Under the pieces are notes generated by a model that was not told the origin of the DNA, made no database searches, and worked only from the letters and a program-made list of their open reading frames with translations. Shown in pieces: positions 42,969 through 55,255 of a stretch of 64,000 nucleotides of DNA (positions are counted from its first letter, which is position 1; each line of letters starts with the position of its first letter). Both the position numbers and the translations under genes were made by a program. This stretch comes from Avena insularis (taxonomy: Eukaryota > Streptophyta > Magnoliopsida > Poales > Poaceae): positions 69,174,992 to 69,238,991 of the forward strand of contig CM042687.1 in NCBI GenBank assembly GCA_023614405.1, given 5' to 3'.

Positions 42969-44062
42969 CGATATTTAGTCTGGACGGATTAAAGTAGCAA
43001 CCACTATATATAATTTGGTATATGGTAGATGAATAAACAAAACAAAGTTCTTCTAATAGAATGGTTACGTAGGACGTGTACATGACACGGTCCAAAGGGT
43101 TTTGTTAAATTCAAAGGATGCTAAAAAGGGCATGCAAACTTCAATGGTTGAAGTAAGCATCGCGGAGTTGGAATCTTCACCATGATGAAAAAGGAGTTTT
43201 CATCAGGAGTCGATGAAGATGCTTGCATTTGCAAGAAATTAAGTGGGAGCGCTGAGACATATTTCTAATACATTATGTGGAGGACATCTTGTTGATTAGA
43301 AATGATGTATATTTTATTGACAAAGGTTAAGAATTTCATTTCGATGAAAGACTTAGGCAAAACCCGAATATTTAACATGAATGTCTATAGTGGATAGACT
43401 GTGACGCTAATATGGTTGTGCCAAACATACATATATGAGATATTGAAGGAGTTCAATATAGAAACGACAAAAAATGGTTCTTGTCGCATGGAAAGGAATT
43501 GAATCAAGATTCAAGTGTATAGACACTTGATAAGTGAAACAAGATTCAAGTGCTTTGACACTTGATGAGTGAAATCACAAGGATGTTTTGATCAATCATA
43601 CCATGATATGTACACATCCAGATATATCCTATGCTCTAAGTGTTATGAGCATATACCAGAATGAATCATAAAATGATCATTAAACGACAGTGAGGATATT
43701 ATTATGATCTTTTGGAAGAACTAAGAATATATTTGTGTAGAGGTGACAAACAATTACAAATAGTTCATTGTAAAGAGTTACATTGATACTAGTTTTATCA
43801 CAAGATACAAATTAAGTTTATCTCAATTTAAACTATGAGTGGCACAATGAAATGGAAAGGAGTTTTCATGATGGATTTGGATGTATTCCATAGTTAAGAC
43901 ATTATGACGAATACTACAACAAAAAGGCTAAGTATATGACTGCTATAGTAGCAGCAAAGGAGGGAATTTGTGTTAAGAAGTTTTTTATCAAACTAAGGTG
44001 TGGTTCACAACGGGCTAACACTAAAGATATATTGTATGACAATAGTATCGACATGTTTTTTA
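42969..44062 (+). other. X internal 3' region up to the deletion junction
   Basis: Non-coding. It matches the complement of 32713-33814. Homology to X stops at GACATGTTTT (about 44058). TTA follows, then Y LTR sequence starts at 44063. Confidence 0.65.
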
Positions 44063-47000
44063 TCAAAACCGAAATTGGAGTTAGAAAAAGAAAAGGATTC
44101 AGGAAGAAAAAAAATAGAACCAGACTCAGCCCAGCCGCCCAAGCCCACGAGCCCAGCAAACAGCCCAGCTCCCTTCCCCGGAAGAAAACGTTTCGCACCT
44201 GGCAACTAAACCGCGAAGACGCTGACTGGTGGACCCTCCCCTCACTTCTTTTCTCACTGACCAGCAGACCCCACTTTTCCAGCTCACCTTCTTCCTCGCG
44301 ACGACCACGCCGGCCGTTTCCTGCCGTTGATGTCGCGGCTTCAATTCGCCATAATGCCGAGCCTTAACCTCGCTGCGACCACGTCCTATTAATCGCCAGT
44401 GTCTCCTCCTCCTTTCCCCTCACACACTCCTCTCTCGCCTCCTGCCACGAATCGAGCTGGTACTCCCTCTGTTCCGACCACCGTCTCCGACCAATTCCGG
44501 CCAGTACTCGCCACCTCCTGCCTCCACAAGCACACGAGCACACTCACCATTCCCTGGCACATCTTCCTGTACCCGCCGTTCAACCGCGGGCGCCCCAGAG
44601 TGTCACCTTCGACAAGCTCAGACCTCGCCGCCGCGTCTGTCTTCAACTCCGGCAAGTACCCAAGTAGTTTCAGACCACCCCGCGCCTTCTAGTTCACGCA
44701 CGCTTCATCTCCTTGATCTTACGCGTCTGACCACACCCTCTGTTTGCCTCCGCGTGATCTACAGCGTCGCCTTCGACCGCGGACAGAACCACCCGACGCC
44801 GATGACGTCTCCGATGAGCAATCGCCACCGTTCCCGTGCGCCCCCTGCCACGTCGACCACACTTTGAGCATCACCACGTCCTCGCGATTCTGGTGAGCAT
44901 CTCTGCTACTCCTCTCGCTTGCTATAAACTCCGTAGTGCCACCGCCTGGCCGTGCGCCGCCGCTAGCCACCGTCGGTGCCGCTCGCATCTGGTCAAGCAA
45001 ACCAGCGCCGTAGGATCTGGATCGAACGAACTAGATAGATCCACTTAACAGCGAATGGGTACGCGTCCTGTGCCGCACGATCTGTTTAGATCCAACACAC
45101 CGCAGAGCGCGATCCGCGCGAAGCGGTACCGCCCAATGAAATCATGCCAGGTCATTGCTCGCTTAAAAACAGATTTGAAATCAGATTAGATTGTGAATTT
45201 CAAACCTTTGTAACTTTTGATCCACACGTCCAAAATTCACAAATTTGATATCATTGGAATCAGTGGAACAAGCCCTAGCCAACCATGCCTTTTGTTTAGC
45301 AAATAGTAACTGTTAGATGGTTTGTTTTTGCAGAAACATTTGTATGCTTGTTTAGATTAGAAAAATTGTTCAAAAGTGTTTTTGAGTTTGAAACCTTGGC
45401 AAATTGGTTTGTGGTGAACTTACTGACCCTAGGAACCAACCCATGGAATTAAAAATGATTTTGTGAAAGTTTAGAAATAAAAACTTGGTTTAGCCCATTT
45501 CTAGCCAAATAAAAATAATGGTTTTGTTATGAAAATGTTTTGGAGCAAAAACTTTGGGAAAATGTTTTAGACCAAATCTACTAACCCTAAACACCAAAGT
45601 TTGAGAAACAACAACTTATTTGGTGAACCCCTTAAAGTTTTTGCTTGATAAAAATATTTTCTCACCACATAAAATGATGAATGGATTTGAAAATGGTTTT
45701 TGGATAAAACCCTTTTTGCAAATGACTTTGCCATTTTGGTAAATGACCAATTTGGAACTTACAAAGTTTAGAAACCTAGTGGAGACCATCTTTGCAAATA
45801 AAACTATCTCTTGCATGCATGACCTAGATCCCATTGTTTTATGTGTGTGGAATTGTTTGATTGATTACTGGTTTGGAATGCTAGTTGATATTGTGTTTGC
45901 TTGATTGATTGTAGTGAAGTTAGAAAAGTGTGAGACTAGCAAGATCAAGGAGTGAACCAACATTCCCTTCCAAAAGAAAGGCAAGTTACACTATCATCAA
46001 AAAGTCCTACTATTTTCATTATATTTAGTGGATTTTAAAACATGCATGAAAATAATTTTATACTTATGATATGCTAAATCCTAATAGGATACCCTACACA
46101 TTCCTTAGTGAAAACAATGTAGTTGTTACATGCTTAGCCATGCTATATTTTGAAAAGAGATACATGTTAAGATTTTAAGAAGTTGAGAAAAGGACTTGTG
46201 TTTTTATATAATAAAACAAGGACTCAATGAACCACCTGGGTGGCCAAGGATACTTTGAGTTTTGGAGTAGGTGGCAACAAAAGGAACCATGTCTATGGCA
46301 ATCTCTTTGTGTTGTGCTCCAAAGGTAACCACCCAGGAAACTTAGAGATTGAACATGTTTCTCCAATTGTGGCTTTCGTGTGCAACCACATGCTATTTAT
46401 GGCTCTGGCTTATTCAACTACATTGGGAAGACACATGCATTGTCTTCAGTTTACTGGACATGGGGACCTGGAATCCTACATGGGTGCTGAAGACAAGCTA
46501 GCAATGGTGTATGGGAGGACCCTTTGGAAAGACTTCGTCACATTCTCAATCTGCCAGTACTCCATCTTGGTGAGTGCTAATCCAGTGGCCACTGGTGGCA
46601 AAAGGATGGGATTGTGACATGTGGGTAAAGTGTGCAACTTCTGCAGAAGATAATAAAATCTAAGTACTTAGCCGTGTCCTCGGTTATGGACAATACTGAG
46701 CAACTAAAGTCTGAAGCTATGGGAAATCTCGACATTCCAATTTCTAAAACAAAAATTTGAACACTTGGGGTTACCAAGTAGTTCAAGGAGATTTTTGATA
46801 ACAACTTAAACCCTTGGACTTTACCAAGAAGTTTGCAAAGATTTGACAAAGGACCAAAACCATTCTGAAAAGACAGGATAAATTATTGCTTTATGCAAAT
46901 GAGCCTAAAACTCTACTTAGCCAATTATGCATGTAATGATAGGATCCACTTATATTCAACATAGTAGTGAAACTTGCCAATACAATTCAAATGTATTGAC

Positions 47001-47338
47001 CCTTGTGGCTCTAACTTGTAATGTTGCAGGTTTGATTGATCTTAGTGAAGATTGATTGATTAGGATTGCAAAGTCTACAACCAACATCTGCCTGTGGCAC
47101 TTTGAAGATGAAGGACCCCATGCTTATAATTATTCCGCTGCAATGTATTGTAATAGCCAAATGAGCTATGAAAATATGTAATAAAATTATGTTATTCCTG
47201 GTTATAAAATTATATTATGACCTTTGTTTCTTGATATTACATCTAAACTGTGGATGGTAGCTATTGATCCAGGGACTAGCATTGTAAACACAGGGGACTC
47301 CACCTTATGTTAATAAAGGTTGGGACACTCCCTCTACA
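44063..47338 (+). repeat. Truncated 5' LTR of element Y
   Basis: It corresponds to 49800-53086 of the 3' LTR and lacks the first 704 bp. It contains a GC-rich block (44110-45150), then AT-rich sequence. A 125-codon frame at 46240-46617 is present in both LTRs but not kept in the related LTR at 59037-63049. Confidence 0.85.
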
Positions 47339-47340
47339 GA

Positions 47341-47353
47341 TGGTATCAGAGCA
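47341..47353 (+). promoter_or_regulatory. Initiator-Met PBS of element Y
   Basis: TGGTATCAGAGCA two bases after the LTR end TACA. Confidence 0.85.
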
Positions 47354-48054
47354 TTGTGTTGCCTGTAGGATTTGTAAACCTAGGATTGGACAAAAACCCT
47401 TAGAAAATTTGGAATTGTATTTGTTCCAAAAACTTAATTACAAACAATCTTGTAAACTCTTTCCTCAACCATTTTGATTTCAACTCTACATCTCTTCTAT
47501 TTCAAACTTGATAGAAAAACCTACCCCATGGCCAAAGACTTCACCATGTGCAAAGGACTTCTTCAACACTTTCAACTCTAATGACTTCAACTTCTTCAAC
47601 TCTAATGACTTCAACATCTTCAGCATATTCACCAAGGACTTCCAACTTGTATATCCCTAAGGACTACATGTGAGACAAGGAAATCTTGCTCAAGATTTAG
47701 AGACTAAGGGAATGCAAAAGTTAGAAGGAGCCCACATCACTTGAAGTTTAGTAACCAAGGAGTTTTCCCAAAGAAACCATGATCTTAAGTAAGAAAAATC
47801 AACCAAGAATGATGGAAAGATCACAAGTAAACCCTATAGATGGACCACCATATTTTAGTTAAGTCAATCACACCAACCTATATGGTGTAACAAAAATATT
47901 TTTGTTGCCTAAGTATGTGCTTGAACTTTGTGTTTGAGTGAAATGTTTTGTTTGTGATTGCATGCACATTGCTTGTGTGAATTGTGAGGTGTGTGATTAG
48001 AATTGATTCCTTAGAAATATCTTGCCTATTCTAATCCTCATTCAACCCAAACAG
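47354..48054 (+). other. Leader of element Y
   Basis: Non-coding leader with imperfect repeats of AACTCTAATGACTTCAACTT (about 47575-47620). No frame of note. Confidence 0.6.
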
Positions 48055-48906
48055 ATGACTAATCCAAGAGACGCCAACATCAAGGTTGATGACACCAACA
48101 CCAACCAAGAGGACAACATGAAAGAGCTCATACCAACCCAACACCAGTTGAACCAAGTGACAACTCAATTCATAGCTAACACTAGTGGAGCAGATCCAGC
48201 CCTGCAAGGATTTTTGGAAACTCAAGGCCAACTGATGCATAAGGTGACTGATCAAATGATCAAAATGGAAGAAAACTATTCCAAGAAAGTTTGTGACAAC
48301 AAGGATGACAGAAATATTACTCTAGATGGAGCCCCAGCTTGCATTATTTGTGGAGACAAGGACCATACTTCCAGGGAGAATGGAGATCAATGCCCCAACT
48401 GTGAAGAAAAACATCCTGTTGGACAATGTCCCACCTCTCAAGCTACTTGCTACCTATGTGAAGGAAACAATCATACTCCTATCCAATGCCCCATCTATTC
48501 CATTGTGGAACAAAGGAAACAAGGTGGATCCAAGTCTACCAAGAAAGATGATGACAAAGGAAAACTTATACCTCCAAACAAGACAACCCAGTTCAAAGGA
48601 TCAAAGAAACCCAAGAAGCAAAAGAAGGACAAAAGCCATGTGCAATGTCATAAATGTAAGGAAATGGGACACTATTCCGGTGAATGCCCAGAGAACCCGA
48701 AGAATAAGGAGATTGGCCAAGTGGTATGCAACAACTGCAAAGAGCTAGGCCATTATGTAGCAACTTGTCCACAAGAACCACGTAAAGAACTCAAGGATAT
48801 TCACTGTTTCAATTGCAAGAACCCAGGACATTATGCAAGCAACTGTCCAGAAAAGATGAAGAACAAGTTGAACAAGCCTATGGAGAAACTCAACCTTGGC
48901 CCATGA
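48055..48906 (+). CDS. Gag-like multi-zinc-knuckle protein of element Y
   Basis: Intact frame of 283 residues. I choose ATG 48055 (MTNPRDANIKVDD), although the frame is open 11 codons further up. The related minus-strand copy at 58369 starts MTTPRDHNSNIKDG, which fits this start. The N-terminal 90 residues are helical and Gln/Asn-rich (HQLNQVTTQFIAN, ETQGQLMHKVTDQMIKMEEN), like part of a gag capsid region. Then come six Cys/His clusters. Four are canonical CX2CX4HX4C: CYLCEGNNHTPIQC, CHKCKEMGHYSGEC, CNNCKELGHYVATC, CFNCKNPGHYASNC. Two upstream ones have altered spacing: CIICGDKDH...C and CPNCEEKHPVGQC. A Lys-rich spacer lies in the middle (GSKKPKKQKKDKSH). Likely a nucleic-acid-binding nucleocapsid-type protein. 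No full capsid domain or enzyme is present. Confidence 0.82.
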   Translation: MTNPRDANIKVDDTNTNQEDNMKELIPTQHQLNQVTTQFIANTSGADPALQGFLETQGQLMHKVTDQMIKMEENYSKKVCDNKDDRNITLDGAPACIICGDKDHTSRENGDQCPNCEEKHPVGQCPTSQATCYLCEGNNHTPIQCPIYSIVEQRKQGGSKSTKKDDDKGKLIPPNKTTQFKGSKKPKKQKKDKSHVQCHKCKEMGHYSGECPENPKNKEIGQVVCNNCKELGHYVATCPQEPRKELKDIHCFNCKNPGHYASNCPEKMKNKLNKPMEKLNLGP

Positions 48907-49080
48907 GTCAAGCATGGAAACAAAGGACACAATGCAAATGTTTGCTTAGAGAATTTTTCCAGGATCCCAAGAAGGACACTATGTAATTTTTGTTTGAAAA
49001 TTTTTAAGGGTGGTAGTACCCTAGTTGTTTTGAGCCTACTTGTAACCCTAGCCTTCCCAAATCTCGGGACGAGATTTATT

Positions 49081-49095
49081 TTAAGGGTGGTAGCC
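49081..49095 (+). promoter_or_regulatory. Polypurine tract of element Y
   Basis: TTAAGGGTGGTAGCC precedes the LTR start TGTCACATCCC. The same AAGGGTGGTAGCC precedes the LTR in the minus-strand Y copies (63050-63065). Confidence 0.7.
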
Positions 49096-52000
49096 TGTCA
49101 CATCCCAAGATTTTCCAAATCTTGTAATGTGAAAAATAAATGAATAAAATAAAACTTTGTTTGATTTACAGGGCCAGAAGAAACTTTTTGAATTCAATTG
49201 GAACTTCAAACCAAGTTGAATCAAATAAAATCCTAAAGGGATTTAAAAAGATAAAACATTTATTAAAGGAAAATAAAAATATTTAAAATTACTATTTTGG
49301 ATCTTTTAAATAAAAAGGATTTGGTCTCCAAATAAAATAGAAATTTTATTAAAGATTATTTTAAAGAGCCAAATTAAACCTTGGCCAAACTTTTGAGATA
49401 AAACATTTTTGTTTTGATAAAAATAGTAAAGGTTTACTTAAATAAAGAAATAAGGATTTAATATCCAATTTTTGTTAAATAAAAGATTTGCTAATTCCAA
49501 ATCATCAAAACTTGTTTATTTGTTTAAAATAAGTTTTCCAAGTATTATATATTCCCAAATAAAACCTACTGTTTTGGTTTTGAAAATATTTAGATTTCAA
49601 AAGGAGTATTCAAATAAAACAAATCCTAATTGATTTATTAAACAAGGTCTATTTATTTAATTAATAATGGACCCCAAAATAAAAATTATTATTTTGGTTT
49701 TGGAATTCTGGTTTATGTTGCTGAACAGAACCAAATTCATAGTTGCAAAGTTTGGTGATTCTTTGAATTGATTTGAACATTGTTTGGTTGTTTGAAATTT
49801 CAAAACCGAAATTGGAGTTAGAAAAAGAAAAGGATTCAGGAAGAAAAAAAATAGAACCAGACTCAGCCCAGCCGCCCAAGCCCACGAGCCCAGCAAACAG
49901 CCCAGCTCCCTTCCCCGGAAGAAAACGTTTCGCACCTTGCAACTAAACCGCGAAGACGCTGACTGGTGGACCCTCCCCTCACTTCTTTTCTCACTGACCA
50001 GCAGACCCCACTTTTCCAGCTCACCTTCTTCCTCGCGACGACCTCGCCGGCCGTTTCCTGCCGTTGATGTCGCGGCTTCAATTCGCCATAATGCCGAGCC
50101 TTAACCTCGCTGCGACCACGTCCTATTAATCGCCAGTGTCTCCTCCTCCTTTCCCCTCACACGCCACTCCCTCTCTGCCCCCAGGCTGCCACGAATCGAG
50201 CTGGTACTCCCTCTGTTCCGACCACCGTCTCCGACCAATTCCGGCCAGTACTCGCCACCTCCTGCCTCCACAAGCACACGAGCACACTAACCATTCCCTG
50301 GCACATCTTCCTGTACCCGCCGTTCAACCGCGGGCGCCCCAGAGTGTCACCTTCGACAAGCTCAGACCTCGTCGCCGCGTCTGTCTTCAACTCCGGCAAG
50401 TACCCAGGTAGTTTTAGACCACCCCGCGCCTTCTAGTTCACGCACGGGTCATCTCCTTGATCTTACGCGTCTGACCACACCCTCTGTTTGCCTCCGCGTG
50501 ATCTATAGTGTCGCCTTCGATCGCGGACAGAACCACCCGACGCCGACGACGTCTCCGACGAGCAATCGCCACCGTTCCCGTGCGCCCCCTGCCACGTCGA
50601 CCACACTTTGAGCATCACCACGTCCTCGCGATTCTGGTGAGCATCTCTCCTACTCCTCTCGCTTCCTATAACCGCCGTAGCGCCACCGCCTGGTCGTGCG
50701 CCGCCGCTAGCCACCGTCGGCGCCGCTCGCATCTGGTCAAGCAAACCAGCGCCGTAGGATCTGGATCGAACGAACTAGATAGTTCCACTTAACAGCGAAT
50801 GGGTACGCGTCCTGTGCCGCACGATCTGTTTAGATCCAACACACCGCAGAGCGCGATCCACGCGAAGCGGTACCGCCCAATGAAATCATGCCGCGTGTCA
50901 CCTGTTCTGTTTAAAAACAGATTTGAAATCAGATTAGATTGTGAATTTCAAACCTTTGTAACTTTTGATCCACACGTCCAAAATTCACAAATTTGATATC
51001 ATTGGAATCAGTGGAACAAGCCCTAGCCAACCATGCCTTTTGTTTAGCAAATAGTAACTGTTAGATGGTTTGTTTTTGCAGAAACATTTGTATGCTTGTT
51101 TAGATTAGAAAAATTGTTCAAAAGTGTTTTTGAGTTTGAAACCTTGGCAAATTGGTTTGTGGTGAACTTACTGACCCTAGGAACCAACCCATGGAATTAA
51201 AAATGATTTTGTGAAAGTTTAGAAATAAAAACTTGGTTTAGCCCATTTCTAGCCAAATAAAAATAATGATTTTGTTATGAAAATGTTTTGGAGCAAAAAC
51301 TTTGGGAAAATGTTTTAGACCAAATCTACTAACCCTAAACACCAAAGTTTGAGAAACAACAACTTATTTGGTGAACCCCTTAAAGTTTTTGCTTGATAAA
51401 AATATTTTCTCACCACATAAAATGATGAATGGATTTGAAAATGGTTTTTGGATAAAACCCTTTTTGCAAATGACTTTGCCATTTTGGTAAATGACCAATT
51501 TGGAACTTACAAAGTTTAGAAACCTAGTGGAGACCATCTTTGCAAATAAAACTATCTCTTGCATGCATGACCTAGATCCCATTGTTTTATGTGTGTGGAA
51601 TTGTTTGATTGATTACTGGTTTGGAATGCTAGTTGATATTGTGTTTGCTTGATTGATTGTAGTGAAGTTAGAAAAGTGTGAGACTAGCAAGATCAAGGAG
51701 TGAACCAACATTCCCTACCAAAAGAAAGGCAAGTTACACTATCATCAAAAAGTCCTACTATTTTCATTATATTTAGTGGATTTTAAAACATGCATGAAAA
51801 TAATTTTATACTTATGATATGCTAAATCCTAATAGGATACCCTACACATTCCTTAGTGAAAACAATGTAGTTGTTACATGCTTAGCCATGCTATATTTTG
51901 AAAAGAGATACATGTTAAGATTTTAAGAAGTTGAGAAAAGGACTTGTGTTTTTATATAATAAAACAAGGACTCAATGAACCACCTGGGTGGCCAAGGATA

Positions 52001-53086
52001 CTTTGAGTTTTGGAGTAGGTGGCAACAAAAGGAACCATGTCTATGGCAATCTCTTTGTGTTGTGCTCCAAAGGTAACCACCCAGGAAACTTAGAGATTGA
52101 ACATGTTTCTCCAATTGTGGCTTTCGTGTGCAACCACATGCTATTTATGGCTCTGGCTTATTCAACTACATTGGGAAGACCCATGCATTGTCTTCAGTTT
52201 ACTGGACATGGGGACCTGGAATCCTACATGGGTGCTGAAGACAAGCTAGCAATGGTGTATGGGAGGACCCTTTGGAAAGACTTCGTCACATTCTCAATCT
52301 GCCAGTACTCCATCTTGGTGAGTGCTAATCCAGTGGCCACTGGTGGCAAAAGGATGGGATTGTGACATGTGGGTAAAGTGTGCAACTTCTGCAAAAGATA
52401 ATAAAATCTAAGTACTTAGCCGTGTCCCCGGTTATGGACAATACTGAGCAACTAAAGTCTGAAGCTATGGGAAATCTCGACATTCCAATTTCTAAAACAA
52501 AAATTTGAACACTTGGGGTTACCAAGTAGTTCAAGGAGATTTTTGATAACAACTTAAACCCTTGGACTTTACCAAGAAGTTTGCAAAGATTTGACAAAGG
52601 ACCAAAACCATTCTGAAAAGACAGGATAAATTATTGCTTTATGCAAATGAGCCTAAAACTCTACTTAGCCAATTATGCATGTAATGATAGGATCCACTTA
52701 TATTCAACATAGTAGTGAAACTTGCCAATACAATTCAAATGTATTGACCCTTGTGGCTGTAACTTGTAATGTTGCAGGTTTGATTGATTTTAGTGAAGAT
52801 TGATTGATTAGGATTGCAAAGTCTACAACCAACATCTGCCTGTGGCACTTTGAAGATGAAGGACCCCATGCTTATAATTATTCCGCTGCAATGTATTGTA
52901 ATAGCCAAATGAGCTATGAAAAGATGTAATAAAATTATGTTATTCCTGGTTATAAAATTATATTATGACCTTTGTTTCTTGATATTACATCTAAACTGTG
53001 GACGCTAGCTATTGATCCAGGGACTAGCATTGTAAACACAGGAGACTCCACCTTATGTTAATAAAGGTTGGGACACTCCCTCTACA
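49096..53086 (+). repeat. Complete 3' LTR of element Y (3991 bp)
   Basis: TGTCACATCCCAAG to ACTCCCTCTACA. The first 700 bp are AT-rich, then a GC-rich block (49850-50890), then AT-rich. It contains TAAGTACTTAGCCGTGTCC, also kept in the LTR at 59037-63049. Confidence 0.88.
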
Positions 53087-53794
53087 TAAACTAGCTCGTT
53101 GATTAATAAGATGATCATAGGTTTCCTGATCATGGACATTGGATGTTGTTAATAACGAGGTCACAACATTAGTGTAATGGTGTGATGAACATTCATCCAA
53201 AGTATAGCATTACGATCAAAGTCATTGAGTTTAGATTGCTATAACAACTTACAAAGTGATCCAAATCCTTAGACCATGAGATCATGTCAATCACTAACAC
53301 CGGAAGATATTCTTGATAACATCAAACGTCACACCGTAACAGGGTGATTATAAAGATGGGTTCAGAACTTCTAAAGTGTTATGTTGAGGCCCATGTATCG
53401 AGAGTGGAATTTGTTCATCCCGATGACGGATAGATATGCTCTGGGCCCTCTCGGTGATATCACATTGATTAGCTTGCAAGCAAGTGATTTGATCACTAGA
53501 ATGTTATATCACGGGAACGAGAAAAGAGTGCATGTTAGTAATGAGATCAAACTAGGTATAAAGATACCGATGATCGAATATCGGACATGTAATATATCGC
53601 GAAACAAAAGGATTAAGATACTAGAGTAAAAGGTTCCGACGATCACAAGAAAGTCATCGTTGAATGTGTGGGAGTCAGTATGGGTCTCCAGATCCCGCTT
53701 CTGATTATTGATCCGAGAGGGGTCTCGATCATGTCTGCATTATTCGTGAACCGTAGGGTGACACACTTAAGAGACACCAACATCCATTTGGAGC
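53087..53794 (+). repeat. Remaining 3' LTR of plus-strand X element
   Basis: It starts TAAACTAGCTCG, corresponding to base 160 onward of the X LTR, and matches 38000-38590. It stops at CATTTGGAGC against the B LTR. Confidence 0.85.
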
Positions 53795-55255
53795 CGAGGG
53801 GAGGAGGGCGCTGATGGCTAGGTCTAGGGCTAGGCGGCGGCTTAGAGAGGTTCTAGGTTGCCGACGTCTTGGGGTACAACGACGGACTAGGGTTTTGGGG
53901 TGGTGGCAAGGGAGCTCCCCACCCCTCCTTTTATGGGTGGGAGAGGCGGCAAGGAGGAGGCCGACTCCTCCCCCAACTCCCTTGTGGCCGGCGTCTTCGG
54001 GAGGGAGAGGGAAACCTCTCCCTTGTGGGTTTCCTTTCCCTCCTCCACTAGGAATTTGACTTTCAAATTGTGATTTGACTTTTCAAATTAGAATTGGACT
54101 GTTCAAACTAGAGTTTGATTCCCACTTCCTAGTCTTGGAAAACTTGACCTAGGGCGCCATGCCTCATGCCCCCACTAGGGAATGTCGCATCCATGTGCCC
54201 CCCTTCCGGGGTGGTGGACCTTCCAGAACTTTCTAGAACCTTTCGGTGAAAACACCGAAAACATTTCCGAACCTCGAAATTGGACTTTCCTTATATGAAT
54301 CTTATTCTTCGGAACATTCCGGATCTCCTCGTGATGTCCTGGAGCCAATCCGAGACTCCAAACAACATTTAGTCTCCAATTCATATTCCATATCTACTAA
54401 AAAAATCGAATCCTTAAGTGTGTCTCTCTATGGTTCGCGAATTATGTAGACATGATCGAGACACCTCTCCGATCAATAACCAATAGAGGAATCTGGAAAT
54501 TCATATGGCTTCCACATATTTCTACAATTAATTTATGATCGAATGAACCATTTACATATGATACCAATTCCCTTTGTCGCGTGATACTTTAATTATCCGA
54601 GGTTTGATCGTCGGTATCTCTATACCTAGTTCAACCTTGTTACCGATAAGTACTCTTTACTCGTTCCATGATATGACATGCCTTGTGACCTAGTCACATT
54701 CTTGCAAGCCAATTGGATGACATTCCACCGAGAGGGCCCAGAGTATATCAATCCGTCATATGGATGGACAAATCCCACTCTTGGTCCATGTGCCTCAACA
54801 CATACTTTTAGAATACTCAATGCCACCTTTATAACCACCCAGTTACGAAGTGGTGTTTGATGTCATCAAAGTATTAATCCAGTGATGGTGATTAACATGA
54901 TCTCATGGTCGAAGGATTAGGTTACTATGTATTTAAAATCTTGCAGCAAATGAACTCTAAATGACTTAATCTTTTGCTACGCTTACTATAGGAGTGTATT
55001 CATCATATCATTCTCGTAATGACATCATCTTGTTGTTAATAACATCTAATGTCCATGATTAGGAAATCATGATCATCTATTAATCAACAAGCTAGTTCAA
55101 ATAGGCTTACTAGGGACTTATTTTATGTTTACAAAACACACAAGTATTAATGCTTCTGGTTAATACAATTATAACATGGGATGTAAAAATTTATCATAAA
55201 CACAAAGATATAATAATAACCATTTTATTATTGCCTCTTGGGCATGTCTCCAACA
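53795..55255 (-). repeat. Family B Copia LTR, 3' end truncated
   Basis: The minus strand starts TGTTGGAGACATGCCC (plus 55255) and runs about 1.46 kb to 53795, where it meets the X LTR with no CA end. This start is typical of cereal Copia LTRs. Part of it (54770-55030) recurs at 22321-22590. Confidence 0.78.
53929..53936 (-). promoter_or_regulatory. TATA-like box of family B LTR
   Basis: The minus strand reads CCATAAAAGG in a GC-rich context near the 3' part of the LTR. Confidence 0.4.

Larger units (their letters stand above)
37921..44062 (+). mobile_element. Family X element, plus strand, 5' LTR and internal region
   Basis: It is head to head with the minus X copy. The 5' LTR is 37921-39377, the PBS 39379-39391, and the internal region runs to about 44058. 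There a deletion joins it to the truncated 5' LTR of element Y with a few filler bases. Its 3' LTR resumes at 53087. By eye about 93-95 percent identical to the minus copy where compared (42700-42870). Confidence 0.87.
44063..53086 (+). mobile_element. Element Y: long-LTR non-autonomous retrotransposon encoding only a zinc-knuckle protein
   Basis: Two LTR copies (5' truncated, 44063-47338; 3' complete, 49096-53086, 3991 bp) flank a 1.76 kb internal region with initiator-Met PBS, one intact ORF and a PPT. The LTR starts TGTCACATCCC and ends CCCTCTACA. No protease, RT, RNase H or integrase. LTR length and primer type resemble Tekay/Del chromoviruses, which may be the source of enzymes; this is inference. 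The two LTR copies are nearly identical by eye, so insertion was recent. It sits in the X 3' LTR. The likely duplication is TAAAC, with the left copy removed by the deletion. Confidence 0.83.

Noticed and set aside
46240..46617. 125-codon frame in the Y LTR, repeated at 51988-52365
   Set aside because: Both copies are present only because the LTR is duplicated and young. The homologous LTR at 59037-63049 does not keep the frame, and no domain is visible.
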